Assembly: GCA_964247055.1 (NCBI GenBank)
Contig: OZ176054.1
Coordinates: 3,286,001-3,350,000, forward strand
Length of the DNA: 64,000 bases
Source: Paragordius varius
Taxonomy: Eukaryota > Nematomorpha
Direction of reading: 5' to 3'
Below the pieces are notes generated by a model that saw nothing but the letters and a program-made list of their open reading frames with translations, did not search any database and was not told where the DNA came from. Positions within the stretch are counted from its first letter, which is position 1; the number at the start of each line of letters is the position of its first letter. The position numbers were made by a program, and so were the translations under genes. Shown piece after piece: positions 1 through 12,712 of this stretch.

Positions 1-524
1 GAAATGAATGCATTTAAAATATCACCAAAATATATCATAACCACCTATAAATAGCAAAATAATATTTATAAAATTTAAATTTTACAACGGCACCGAAAGT
101 ATCAAAATTTCGGACCTGTTCAAGCAAGCTCTCTCAAAAAATACAAGCGGGCCGAGATTGGGCATTAAAAAATTTTAATAAATGCTTAAGTATGAAAAAT
201 CGAAAATCAGATATTGTACTTGAAATTCTATTTTATAACAAAGTCTTTGCGAAGCAAATTTTATGTTGAAGGAAACGGAAACCCTTTAAGATATAATAAC
301 ACTTTTAATGCTAAATCATTTTATATCACCTTAGAATTGTAATTTAAAGGTTTCTTTGCTTAATTTTGGAGAGTTTCTGTACAAAACATTTTTCATTAAA
401 CATAAATATAAAGACCAAGGGATTATTAATACTAATTTGGGTATTAAAAATTTTCAGCTTATAACTATATGGAGAGAGTCTTTCAATAAATAAAATTTTT
501 GAACAATTATGAATTATTTTAAAA
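1..524. other. AT-rich non-coding stretch
   Basis: No coding exon, RNA gene or clear repeat boundary was recognised. It is AT-rich flank up to the 8-bp target duplication of the MITE that follows. Confidence 0.5.
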
Positions 525-980
525 CAGGGCTACCGCGTAGGTTCTTAAGAATTTAAAAATAGAACCGGGCGGTTCCTGAAATTTTGGAACCGGAACTGGG
601 GTGGTTCCTAAAATTTAGCGGTTCCGGAACCGGTTCTTTACATTCAGAACCGGTTCTATTTTCGGTTCCTGACTTTTGATTAAATAATTTTCTTAAATTA
701 TTATTATAATAATATAACCAAAATAACAATTATGAATCAAACAATTTATTATAAATTTCCAAATGTATATTGAAAGAAATATAATGTAGCATAATAAATG
801 AAGCAAATTAAAAAATATAATAGAATAATGTATAACAAAGGGATAAAGTGAGAGTTAAATTAAGTATGGCATCTAAAAAATTCTTTATTTAACTTAAAAA
901 ATTATTGCACCAAGCAATTCGCTGGTCAAACTGCTTCTCGGGTGTGTAAAAAATTAAGGGTTAAACTGCTTTTAAAGAGA

Positions 981-1013
<33 letters not shown>

Positions 1014-1316
1014 TAACATGAGTATTATAAAAAACTTGAGCTATGACTATTAGTAGCCGAATCGCCCAAAATTCAGAAATATCGCTAACATAATATTAGG
1101 CGCTTAGTTTTAGGTTTAAAGTTTGAAGTAAGTAATATGTAGTGGTACAATCAAATTTGAATAATAAAATAAAATTTCTATAATAAAAATCATATGGGAA
1201 CCACTAATTAAGGAGTTGGAACCGGAACCGGGGTGGTTTCATCTAATCCGGTTCTTTTAAAATCCCAGGAACCAGGTTCCGGTTCTAGGCGGTTTCGGTT
1301 CCGATTCCAATCCCCG
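525..1316. mobile_element. Non-autonomous hAT-type element (MITE) with GGTTCC-rich ends
   Basis: A 792-bp element flanked by a perfect 8-bp direct repeat, TTTTAAAA, at 517-524 and 1317-1324; 8 bp is the hAT target-site length. It starts CAGGGCTACCG and its other end, reverse-complemented, starts CGGGGATTGG. The first and last ~130 bp are packed with GGTTCC/GGAACC words and are GC-richer than the AT-rich core. The core has no ORF and carries a (TA)n run near 985-1011. A second, diverged copy lies at about 9605-10302. The family assignment rests on TSD length and termini, not on a transposase. Confidence 0.75.
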
Positions 1317-1427
1317 TTTTAAAATATGTTTTTTGATTTTATCACTTAACATATATATCAAATTTGCATTGTCATTTTTGCGTTTCTTTTTAAAGAACTT
1401 GCCTATAAAAATTCGGGACATTGGCTA

Positions 1428-3890
1428 GGGTGACCAAACGCCAGCTTTTGGCGGGACAGTCCCGATTAAACATTTGTCCTACTTTTTTTAAAACTCCCGA
1501 CTTTGATAATCCAGATAAATTTTATATTAAACTCATTTGCGCTGTTTGTGTTTGTACTGCTAACTGGACAGTGCTTATCATAGAAAATTATAACAAGTAA
1601 TTTATTTATATAGATATTATTTAGATTTTTTACAAAATGAGTAAGAAAAGAGGATGCAAACTCACCGATGATTTTTGAAGCGAATTCCTTTTATTATTAA
1701 AAAAATCTAAAAAGAATTACATAATGTCGGCGCGAATTCAGTATTTTGCACGGCGGAAAGAATGATAACATAAAAGATGTTTAAATACTGTTGCATCGTA
1801 TTTTAAAATGATAGAGTTTTTTCAAAAAACAACTTAGGGAGATGAGGAAAAAATTATAAACAGCAGAATGCGCCGTTAATCACAACCATTCATTTCGATC
1901 TATGGATTGTACAACAAAAGTTATCAGAATTTAATAAAAAATTTACCTGTGCTAGAACAAAGGCCAAGGCAATAGTATGTAATGTGCCTTCCCCACCTGC
2001 ATTTTCAGAAATATAAAATAATTGTCAAAACATTAATTTTATATTCATATATTCTGACACATCTAATCATAAAGGAAATTAATTATCCAACCAAAATCTA
2101 TTTTTTGTATATGCGCTCTCTTTTAAAATATACAACAAATGCTCATTTGTAATATATGATATGAAAGAGTAATTAAAACTCTATTATGATAATAGGTTTA
2201 GCATTGATAGTTAATATTAGACATAGGAAGTGACAAACGCGCGAAAGCGTTTTTTTAATAAATTTAAACTAATGGATGAATAAAGGTCAATCTTTGTCTA
2301 GATGGCTATGAATGTACAAAAAAATAACACAAGAAAGTTGATTATTGCTTTTATGTCATTCAAAACAGCCATTATTAAATATTTGGTTTTTTAAAATATT
2401 ATCATCTCATCAATATTAATTTATCTTTTTTACGAGGCTAATATTTCAAAATTTTAAAGACTAATAATAAAATATAAGGTATTTTTGATCTTTTATAGCC
2501 AGATGTATAAACTTACAGTTATAAATATGCATTTTAACATTCACTAGGTAATATAATTATGATAGTAATAATTTTTAATAAAAAAGCAAACCTAATTTTT
2601 CAAAATTTTTTTAAATTAAATGCTAATATAACCCAAATAATTATATTCTAATAATTTACATGATTTACAAATTAGTTTGTCCGTGAATTTATTTGTATTT
2701 AAGGGTTGACAATTTTGACCATGTGAATCTATATAACTTTTACACCAGATTGATGTAAATGACTACCATTTGAAAGATATATTTCGCGCTCTTTAGAATG
2801 ATATAAACTAAATGGCTTTAAACTTTTAATTTTGAAAATTTCGAGTTTAATGTTAATTCGGGGACAAAAATTATCGGAAAAATTTAAAAAAATTAGGTGT
2901 TAGGCCAATTTTTTCAGATATACTATTTATATACTTTAATGATATAATATAAATTTTACATTTACAAGAATGACAGTTAACACTTGGATACAACACACTC
3001 ATTTTAGTCCTTCGATTCAAATTGGGGTAGTTGGATACCCCAGGCCTGTTTAAAATCAAATATTTTAAAAAGTATGAAAGGAATCGAAACCATGGCAGAA
3101 TTTTGCTTATATAACATTAATAAACCGAAATATATAAAAAATTTTATTCAACAATACTTGATATTACTTATTTTAAGCTAAAACCGTAAGGTAAAAATTT
3201 CGTCAACGTGACATGTGTCAAATTGTAAAATTGAAAAATTATACAAACTAAACCGCTTTTTCTATTTCTATCATGTTAGATGTAATTTATATAAAAAATT
3301 AGCTTTAGTTTTACCCTTGAAATTAAATAAAGACGATATTTTGCAAAAATTTTGTAAAATAAAAATGGCGTCGAAGTAGTTTGATATGGAGCTTTTTTTT
3401 TCAAAACAAAATTTTATCAAGATATTTTGGCATATTTATATAATATTTATCAGGATAGAAGCATTAATTTAAATTGGGACCGTTTCCTTCAGTAGTATTT
3501 TAAAAATAATAATTTAAATTAAGACTGGGGTATTTAGATACCCCAATTTGAATCGAAGTGTTAAAAAGACAAGTTGTCTAGTGCTATAGATATTTGGAAA
3601 AAAATAATTTAAAACAAAAAATTATCGCATACTGTGCAGACAATACGAATACTAGTTTCAAAGGAAAAGCGAGAAGAAAAACAAATAATATTTTTTATGA
3701 ATTAGCGAAAGATCTGAATCAAAATATTATTGGTGTTGGGTGTGCAACGCATATATTACACAACGCTAATCAAACAGCTGCTGACTTGTCACCAATAAAT
3801 GTGAAAAATATTGTTGTTAAAATATATTCTGATTTCTATATATACACTGTAGGCGTTGAAATGCTTAAAGAATTTAGCGAAATGCATTAA
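1428..3890 (+). mobile_element. Decayed hAT-family DNA transposon with insertions
   Basis: The left end at about 1428 (TAGGGTGACCAAACG) resembles known hAT termini. From 1637 a broken reading frame starts MSKKRGCKL, typical of the widespread arthropod hAT transposase that opens with a BED-like region. Around 1950-2090 the translation includes FTCARTKAKAIV and IYSDTSNHK, the region of the first catalytic Asp. The open piece 3594-3890 (98 aa) continues with AYCADNTNTSF and GVGCATHILHN, matching the downstream part of the same transposase. Stops and frame changes are present and the C-terminal half is missing. Roughly 2170-3560 separates the two coding pieces and includes a nested MITE. Non-functional. 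Confidence 0.7.
3011..3560. mobile_element. MITE with hairpin-forming inverted ends, nested in the hAT relic
   Basis: The sequence CTTCGATTCAAATTGGGGTA at about 3012-3035 recurs inverted at about 3537-3558. Each end also contains its own small palindrome (TGGGGTA, a six-base spacer, TACCCCA), so either end could fold into a hairpin. The internal ~480 bp is AT-rich with no ORF. It may have inserted at a TTA/TAA site, but the exact boundaries are uncertain by a few bases. Confidence 0.55.
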
Positions 3891-4410
3891 ATTTTTAGAG
3901 CTGACCTCTAAAAGTCTCAAATATTTAACCCCTTTAAAATGGGCTTTTTCGAAATTATATCTAAAATACCGAACACTAAAATAATTTTTAATTATGCTAG
4001 ATTTACGACATCAAAAAATTTTAAAAAATGAATAGGCTAAAAATAAATTAATTGTTCGCATTTTGTTGAAGATTTAATGTAATTTTGAAAATGAATTTAT
4101 TATAACCTTTTTAAAGTAGTTCGATGCTGCTTAAGATTTTATCTTTTTGGCATTTTAGATTGTTTTAAAATTTGGGTAATAATTTTACGAACACAATAAT
4201 ATTAACTTATATTCGTAGACAAACAAATCTTCTAAATATTTTGCATACTGAAAAAAATAAAAAAGTTTTTAAAAAATGATATCCTTATTTTATAATTTCA
4301 AAGTTTATAATAAGCGGTTGACCCTTAACTCTCCGTTAATAATACTCTAAAAACCAATATAAATTGCATAACATTTTATCCTTTAACACGCTTTTAAACC
4401 ACTAATCCAA
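3891..4410. other. AT-rich non-coding stretch
   Basis: No gene or repeat was recognised here apart from simple A/T runs. It lies between the hAT relic and the first foldback arm. Confidence 0.4.
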
Positions 4411-4867
4411 CATTACACTGAGTGCAAAAGAAAATTAAACAAAATATTTTTTTTTCATGAGATAGCTTATGACCAGCGAATTCATTCGCCGAAATTTTTT
4501 ATGTTTACGACCATGTTTTTGAAATAGAGAAAATCGAAATCGGGCAAAAAGTGAATATTAAGCATAAATAAGGATAAATTAAAAAATAATGATAAAAGTT
4601 GAGATATTATGGTTTATTATCATTTTAGGACATATTTTAAATCCATAGCCTAAAATATTGTTAGGTTTTGTATAAAATCTTGCTTAAAAAGATGGCGTTT
4701 TTTAACGATAAATGATTCATTATAGTATCTATATTTAAATATTTATATTTACACTAGATAAACGCGCTATAAAAATCAACATTCATTAAAAAAAACTATA
4801 TTAAATTATGTATCAAAGTAAAAATCACTATTGTTTTAAAATGAACAAAATCTTTATATATAAACTA
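4411..4867. repeat. Partial arm of the foldback (long inverted repeat) element
   Basis: This stretch begins ACACTGAGTGCAAAAG and then carries a motif (ATAGCTTATGACCAGCGAAT) shared with the foldback elements at 4868-11257 and 22768-23978. Downstream it keeps collinear similarity to their left arms, including TATTATGGTTTATTATCATTT and an AAAAGATGG-like word. It appears to be a lone, truncated left arm lying directly before a fuller copy. Confidence 0.6.
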
Positions 4868-4934
4868 TGTAAATTTTTTCATGAGATAGCTTATGACAAG
4901 CGAATTCATTTGCAAATTTTTACTTGTTGACGAC

Positions 4935-5198
4935 TGTAAAGTTGATTTATTCACGTATAGCAATATGGATTAAAATAGAGTTGAGCGATAAAAAGAAAAC
5001 CAAAAAATAAAAAAGTGAGTGGCTATTATATCACAAGTTCTTTTTATGTGTGCATGCCTTATTTGCGTAGACGTTACACAATGGTTATTCTCAACAACAG
5101 ATAAGCTTTAACATGATATATATATAATATTCAAATACAAAATAACTGATGCAACATGAATTGAGTATGTTAACAAAATAGAATATTATAACCTTACA
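4935..5198 (-). repeat. LTR (element 3' end)
   Basis: 264-bp direct terminal repeat of the minus-strand Gypsy element. It is almost identical to the copy at 9198-9463 and differs only in a short TA-rich run. Confidence 0.92.
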
Positions 5199-8100
5199 TT
5201 ACTCTCCCCCTAAGTTAACCACGGGGGCTGTCGTGTTCGTACATTATACCTATAAGTTTAAACGATCGGGAGGCTGCCGTCTTCTTAGCGGATATCTACG
5301 CTCGGGTAGGTCAGAAACCTCCTTTACCACGTCGGGTGTGGCCTCTACAGGCGTCAGCGATTCTGGGGCTACGTCTTGCCATGAGGTAGCATGAGTAGGG
5401 GCATGGACTATTTGAGATTCCGAGGTGGGATGGAAGGTTTGTTCGGAGTGGGCTCCCTCGACATGACCCGGGACACTTTCGACGCTGGGATATCTATGCT
5501 CTATTAAGGGATTAGTTTCGTATGAATTCCCTCCTGACCTACGTCGTAACTGATCTGCATGTTTACGTTTTCGAATCCCTTCCTCATCTTGCATTCATAC
5601 GAGAGTAATCCCCTTCTCTCCAGAATGTGACCTGGCCGCCAGCCTACGGCCATTTCATTTTTAATATAGACAGGATCGTCTTGTTGGAATTCGCGTCTCG
5701 GTTCATTTTCGTGCTCTATAAATTCGACAGGGGTTGTTTTTACCCAAGAGATAGGATTGTGTACACGCCGTTTTAGGAATATGGCGGAAGGCGTTTCTTT
5801 TAGCGAAGAATGCATGCTAGTTCGATACGAATAAAGGACCGTGTTGATAGCTTCATATGCATGCATTTGTTGGGTCTTAGTAGCGGCGTATTTCGTTTTT
5901 AATGTCTTTATTACTCTCTCTACTAGACCGTTTGTTTTGGGGTGATAGGGTGCTGCACAGATGTGCTTTATATTCATATGATTTAGGAGAGTCGTAAATT
6001 CTCTTGAAGTAAAATACGTGGCGTTATCGGTCACAATTTGGCGGGGAAAACCAAATCGTGCGATGTGTTTTTCCAGGCAATTTAAAACGCTTTGACTCGT
6101 TATTGATTTAAGAAGATCTATCTCTACCCACCGTGAGGCGCTATCGATAGTCACTAACCAATAATATCCGTCCACCGGTCCAACATCTATATGTAACCTT
6201 TCCCATGTCAAAGTGTTAAAATTCCATCGATAGGGAAGATTTTCAGGTGCGTTAGGTCGATAGGTTTGGCAAGCCTCGCACCTCTCCACATAATTCGCTA
6301 GATCGGTGTCTAATTCGGGCCAAAATACCGAACACCGGGCTTGGGCTTTCATTGTTTTTAGCCCGCTGTGTCCCGTATGCAGAAGTTTCAATATCGTTTC
6401 CTGCATCGCTTGTGGTATCACTAAGCGATCATTCAGGTATAACAGATTATAACAACACTCCAAGTTGTTTTTATGTTTTAAAAAGGGTTTCAGATCTTTG
6501 TCGATCCAACTGTTTGTCCTGAGAGCATTTTTAACTTTTGATAACCGTTGGTCAGTGATCGTTGCCTCTTCGACCACTTTCTTATTTACATCCAGCGTTT
6601 TTAGAGCCAAAAATCGTACCTGCTTGGTGGCCGCGTCATCTTCATCATCTGGTTGGCTATGCTCTATGGGAAGTCTCGACAACGCGTCGGCTAAGTTTTC
6701 TTCCCCTTTCTTGTAAAATATTTCATACTCGTACCCGATGGTCTTCGATATCCACCTGAGCAGTTTGCTATTATTAATGTTGTTGATGTCTCTCTTCCCC
6801 CCAAATAGTGACACCAGCGGTTTATGATCTGTATATATCTCGAAAGGTCTTCCATATATAAAGTATTTAAATTTTTCTAGGGCAAACACTATGGCCTTGG
6901 CCTCTTTTTCGATCGTGGAATAACCCTTTTCTGCTATGGAACAAGTTCGTGACGCGTAAAAAATTGGGCGTTTCCCCTGTGGGGTCTTATGAAACAGTAT
7001 TGCCCCAAACCCCTTGTTGGAAGCATCTGTTTCGATCAACAAGGGAAAACGGTCGTTAAATGGCATTAAAGCGGGGGGCCTGGTTAGCAAGCTTTTTGCT
7101 TTCGCGAATTCACTATCATCTGCCGGGGTCCACCGCCAAGGTGTATTCTTTCCACTTAACTTGTGTAAGGTTGCTAGGTGTGGGTGACAGTTTGGTATAA
7201 ACCGCTCTTGAAAATTTATTAAGCCTAAGAACGAACGTAGCTCAGTTTTGTTTGTAGGTGTCGGACAATTTTTAATGGCCTCTAATTTTTCATTAGACGG
7301 CTCAATACCTTTGTCAGAAATCACGTACTTCATGTATTTGACTCGTGAGATACCAATTTGCAATTTGTCTCGGCGCAATCGTAATACCGCCTCTTGTAAC
7401 CTTCTAAATACTTCCCTTAATCTTTGATCATGTTCCTCCCTGGTAGCTCCGGAAATTAAGACATCATCCAGGTACACACAAATACCAGGTATGTCTTTTA
7501 AAAGATTGTCCATGCATCTTTGAAAGATCATAGGTGATGAAGTTAAACCGAATGGAAGTCGTTGGTAAGCATAAAACCCTTTGTGAGTTGTGATGGTTAC
7601 TAGCGTCTGTGACGCCCGGTCTATCGGAAATTGTAAGTAAGCATCTTTCAGGTCTAAAGTGGAAAAAATTATCCCATTTGCCACTTTGGTGGCCACTTCG
7701 TCAAAAGTAGGTATCAGATGAGAATCCTTTGCTAAATAACGGTTGATACTAATTCGGAAATCGGCACATATCCTAATTTCTCCATTTCCTTTAACTATAT
7801 TTACTGTGGGAGAGGCCCATGTTATTGGGGTTTGGGTCGGATCAATAGGTCGGAGTATTTTGAGTTGAACTAATCTATCAATTTCATTTTCTACTAAAGG
7901 TTTTAGAGTTAAAGGTACCCTACGACAAGGAAAAACTTTAGGTTTGGCCCCGGGGTCGATAAATAATTTTATTGGGGGCCCCTTGAAAGTACCTAACTCG
8001 TCTGAAAACAATTTGTCAAAATAATCAAATAACATTTTATTATTAGGTGCTTGCGTATGTAAAACTGAAAAAACATTTTTTTGGGAATTCTAACCGAAAC

Positions 8101-9197
8101 GCCCGCATCCAATTCATCCCGAACACGGCTGGCGGGTTAGTTTGCGTCACCACGCAGGGCAGGCACTTCTCCTCTTCGTTCAAAACCACTGAAATCATCG
8201 ATTTTCCGAGTACTTCTATCGGGCCATCATTGTAGGTTCGCAAATTTGGAGCTGGGAGCAAACGAGGTCGACCAATATTTACCCAAGTGCGCTTGCCAAT
8301 AACGGATACCTCGGCGCCCGTATCGTAGATAAACGTTGTTGGTATATTATTTATTAATACCTGAATCCGGGGGGTGTTCGGGCTAGTCATGGTGCGGATT
8401 GACGGCCGTCGGAACGTTGCCTTGCATACTGTGCTGAAATGATTCCATTTGTCGCAACGTTTTTCTTTTGCCGGACAGGTGGCGGAACCATGTCGATACC
8501 CACAATTACTACATAGCTTTCGGGTTATTTGATTGATTGTATTATTATCATTAACAACTGGTTGGATACTTGAAGGAAGTTCACTGGTATTTTTATTGTT
8601 CATATCATTATTATCTCTGATGTTGTGAACCTTTTTATCTTCTAATTCATAGGAATAAGCGATGTCTACAATCGCTTGAAGGGTTACCGGACCCCCATCC
8701 TTTTTGCCATCTGGATATTTGGATTGAATTTCGCGTTCTACTCTGGGATTTTCAAGACCTACCAGGAATAAATCGCGTAATTTTGACTGAATATCCCCTT
8801 CAAATTTCCCGGCTTCACACTTTGCTTTCAGACGTTCCAGGAAATCCATGACTGATTCATCTGGCATTTTTTTTAATCGGTAGAATTCAACTCGATTTAA
8901 CCATAGGCTGCTGATTGGTGAATATATCTGAGTGGCCAAGGTTGCAATTTCCTCCCATTCCATGTCATCTATGAGTTTTGGGAATGCTAACGTTTCGATT
9001 TTCATTATTACTTGAATACCGCCGAAAGCGAGAAAAGTGCGTTTCATTGTGGTGTCATTGGATTCGATATTTTTGGAATTTAAGACTCTCCTGATGTGAC
9101 GTATATATTGCGTAAAATTCATCGGTTCCTTAAAAGGCTCCAAAATCAGTTTTGAAATGTCCAACGCTTGGCTCATTGAAAGCTAAACGGCACCAAA

Positions 9198-9463
9198 TGT
9201 AAAGTTGATTTATTCACGTATAGCAATATGGATTAAAATAGAGTTGAGCGATAAAAAGAAAACCAAAAAATAAAAAAGTGAGTGGCTATTATATCACAAG
9301 TTCTTTTTATGTGTGCATGCCTTATTTGCGTAGACGTTACACAATGGTTATTCTCAACAACAGATAAGCTTTAACATGAAATATATATATAATATTCAAA
9401 TACAAAATAACTGATGCAACATGAATTGAGTATGTTAACAAAATAGAATATTATAACCTTACA
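9198..9463 (-). repeat. LTR (element 5' end)
   Basis: 266-bp direct terminal repeat. It is followed by target duplication ACGAC at 9464-9468 and, on the element side, by the possible primer-binding site. Confidence 0.92.
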
Positions 9464-9604
9464 ACGACCTAATTTTTTATATGTAGAAGGGAAAATTTTA
9501 ATCGAGAAAAAAGTGAAAATTAAGTATAATTCAATAAATTATGATAAATGTGGAGATATTATGGTTTATTGTCATTTTATGAGATATTTTCAATATATAA
9601 ATAG

Positions 9605-10302
9605 CAGAGCTTGGAATCCGTTCAATAAAAGTGGAACCGGATCGGTTCCTTTAAAATCTTGCGGTTCCGGAACCGGTTCCATTTTCGGTTCTTGACTTTC
9701 AATTAAATGATTTACAAAATTATTATTATAATAATAAAACCAAGATATTAACAATGATAAATCAAACAAATTATTATAAAGCCAAGTGTATAGTGAAAGA
9801 AATATAGTGTAGCATAATAATTGAAATTATAAAATAAAAATAGGAAAATGTATAAGTACAAAAATATAAATTTTTAATTAAGTATGGGATCTAAAAAGAT
9901 CTTTAAACTTTAAAAAATAATTGCATCAAGCAATTCGCTGGTCAACTGTTTTCCAGGTCTGAAAATAGATAATTAAGGGTGAAAAAACTCCTTTCAATGG
10001 AGAACTATATATAGGAACATATGTATTATAATAAACTTGACTTATGACTATTACTTTTTTTAGAATAGCCGAATCGCCCAAAATTCAGAGAGTATCGTTA
10101 ATGTAATATTAGGCGCTTAGTTTTAGGTTCAAAGTTTGAAGTATGTAATCTGAAGTGGTACAATCAATTTTAAATAATAAAATAAAATTTTTATACTAAA
10201 AATCATATGGGAACCAGTAATTAAGGGGATCGGGTTGGTTCCTGAACTGGACCGGAACCGCGTTGGTTCCATCCTAATGGAAGCGGTTCTTGTTAAAATC
10301 CC
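9605..10302. mobile_element. Second copy of the GGTTCC-armed hAT-type MITE, nested in the foldback element
   Basis: It starts CAGAGCTTGGAATCCG, close to the inverted right end of the copy at 525-1316. It shares the GGTTCC-rich arms and core words such as AGGCGCTTAGTTTTAGGTT and AAAATCATATGGGAACCA. The likely 8-bp target copies are ATAAATAG (9597-9604) and CCAAATAG just after the element, which interrupts a TAAATAGCC sequence seen in the foldback family. About 700 bp, no ORF. Confidence 0.7.
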
Positions 10303-11257
10303 AAATAGCCTAAAATAATATAGTCAGTGTTTTTATAAAATCTCAGTTCAAAAGATGGAGTTTATCTTTTAACACACTAAAGAGAAAAATATTTTTTATG
10401 AAACTATATTAAAATAATTTTTTTTGATTATTTACTAGCTAAACTCACTATTAAATTTTTAACATTCGTATTTTACCCAGTAAAAAAAACTTTTTCAAAA
10501 AACTAAAAAATATTGTTTTTTATTTTTTCATTTTTTTGTTTCTCGGTTTATGACGGTATAAAAAGTTTACTGTTTTATTTTGGAATTCCACATGAGCGGA
10601 AATTTAAAGTATATAAAATAATTCAAAATAATATTTACAAGTGGTAGAATATCAAACCAAAATCCGTACATATCTCAGTAAAAATATTAATTTGTTATAA
10701 CAAACTTGTTATAGGGATTCGTAAGGATTGTTGGTTGATTCATTATTTTTAAATTCTTGCACAAATTATATACCTTATAATCCCACTCATATAGGAACCA
10801 AAAAAACAGTTAAATTTTTTATAGACTAATAAACTAATGACAAAAAATGAAAAAATAAAAAACAATATTTTTTAGTTTTTATGTTTTTTTACTGAATAAA
10901 ATATGAATGTTAAGATAGTTTAGGTTAATATAAAATAATAATTTTAATATAGTTTCATTATAAAAATGTTAATAAATGTGTTATAAGAAATACGCCAACT
11001 TATTTGAGTTTTATACAAACGTTAACTATATGATTTTAGGCTATTTGTTGTTGGAAATATCTCCTAAAATGATAATAAACCATAATATTTCAACATTTAT
11101 CATTATTTTTTTAAATTATCCTTATTCATTTTTTGCCCAATTTCGATTTTCTCCTCATATTTTAAAACGTCAACAAATTAAAATTTTTGCCGCAAATGAA
11201 TTCGCTGGTCATAAGCTATTTAGTTAAAAAATTAAACCCTCTTTTTTGGACACAGTG

Positions 11258-12712
11258 TTAGGGACGGCAAAATAAAAAATTTGTTAAAGCATTTATTAAA
11301 TTTGGTCATGCGTTCAACAGAAAAATGGCAAAATAAAGAAGTTTAAAACATGAAATAACGCTAAAATCTAACAAAGTTCGTTGCTAAATGATAATTGTTG
11401 TTAATTGTAAATGTGTATAGTGATTTTTAGGATATATATATATATATATATATAAAGGCATATTTTTTCGGTTAAATTAGTAAGTTTGATTGAATGACGT
11501 AGACGTAAAGTATAAATTAGTAGTCATGGGAAGCGAGGTTGTCATTGCCGTGGAAGGTATAAAAATGCTTGAATTGGCAATCGTTTCATTAGTTTTTGAT
11601 AAATTTAACATTTCACGCAAATGCTAAAAATTATTGTATAACAATGAGAATAAGTTATGGTTGGGTTTTTGACCGCTTAAAAAATTACGGATTTTTACAT
11701 AATGTCATCGGTCATAATCAGTCCAATTTTAAAGATAAAAATAAATTTTTAATTACTATACAAAACTAAACAAAATACTAATAGTATTAAATTTTAAATA
11801 AGTGGAAAAGGGTCTAAATTCACTAATCAAATTCTTTAAACATGAATTCTTAATACCATTATTAATTTATATGTAAACGTAAAAACAAATCAAAAAATGA
11901 AAAATACTTGGTTATTATTAAGAAAAATCTAAATTTATAATTTAATGACATTAGCCACCCCATTTAAAATTCTTGACCGATCAAACCCCTTAATCGGCAT
12001 AGAATGTAATTTTCATATAAAATATAAATTCTTTTTCAGATATGGTATCTCTCTAATTAAAGAACTATCCAATTTTTTATAAGATAATAAAACTTATTTG
12101 TATAAGAGCTCATATGGAAAATAACCGGCTTAATTCAAAAATTATAATTTTTATTATTTTTTTTTATTAAAATACAAAATTAATTTTGTCTATAAAAACA
12201 AGATTTAAATACTTGTAGCGTAGGTATACATTCGCCAAATCTATTACACATATTGTTATTTTGATGCTCGTGACATTGACAAGCTAATAAAATGTAAAAA
12301 ATGATTTTGACTACACCTTTTAAATTGATCAATTATTTATGCATAACAAAATGATTTGAATTCTCAAAAGAATATTATCAAAAGTTTATGAATTATCAGT
12401 TGTGATTTGAATATTTTGTGTCTAATTTTAAACTGCTTAATAAAATCAATTGACGCTCACTTGGCAGTTTTAACCAGCCGCTAATATACAATACAGTATT
12501 TATTGCTTTTCTTTTTTATAAGTAATCGCTTACCGATTATGTTGGTGATTTCTGCCCAAAAACAATTCGGTCGCTATAGCGTTAATACTTTTGAACAATT
12601 AATAAAAATTTGTTACAATAGCAATATTTAGTTATTTCTATATATATTACTATTCAACGATTGTAAGTCATAAACCATTTATAACCATTAAAAACAATAA
12701 AAATCATAGGAA
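11258..12712. other. Non-coding intergenic stretch
   Basis: AT-rich sequence between the foldback element and the stop codon of the EGF gene. It carries a (TA)n run at about 11431-11454. No exon, RNA gene or element boundary was recognised. Confidence 0.5.

Larger units (their letters stand above)
4935..9463 (-). mobile_element. Ty3/Gypsy (Metaviridae) LTR retrotransposon, probably Mag-like; young and nearly whole
   Basis: LTRs lie at 4935-5198 and 9198-9463, both TG..CA, with a 5-bp target duplication ACGAC at 4930-4934 and 9464-9468. The element reads on the minus strand. Gag-protease occupies about 9176-8043, with a zinc-knuckle-like Cys/His region and protease signature DTGAEVSVIG. Pol occupies about 8035-5250: reverse transcriptase (YLDDVL), RNase H, an HHCC-like integrase zinc finger and an integrase core. 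A possible primer-binding site, TGGTGCCG, starts two bases inside the 9198 LTR. A purine-rich tract lies at 5199-5212 beside the other LTR. The LTRs differ at about two positions, so insertion was recent. The element looks nearly whole, with few breaks. No envelope gene is seen. Treated as a fossil. Confidence 0.92.
4868..11257. mobile_element. Foldback (long inverted-repeat) DNA element, split by two later insertions
   Basis: The left arm starts near 4868 (the first bases look truncated) with ATGAGATAGCTTATGACAAG. The right arm ends at about 11257 with the complement of CACTGTGTCC and the same motif inverted (GAATTCGCTGGTCATAAGC, near 11198). Removing the LTR element (4935-9468) and the MITE (about 9605-10302) leaves ~1.2 kb, the size of the intact copy at 22768-23978. 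The arms are roughly 550-600 bp and meet near 10680-10720. No transposase ORF is present; the ORF-like stretch at 10976-11227 is an arm, not a gene. CACTG termini beside TA suggest, but do not prove, a Tc1/mariner-mobilised element. Confidence 0.65.

Noticed and set aside
6465-6759. Plus-strand open frames within the Gypsy element
   Set aside because: Antisense to pol; no independent evidence for a gene.
10976-11227. 83-aa open frame
   Set aside because: Lies entirely in the right arm of the foldback element; low-complexity translation without a family match.
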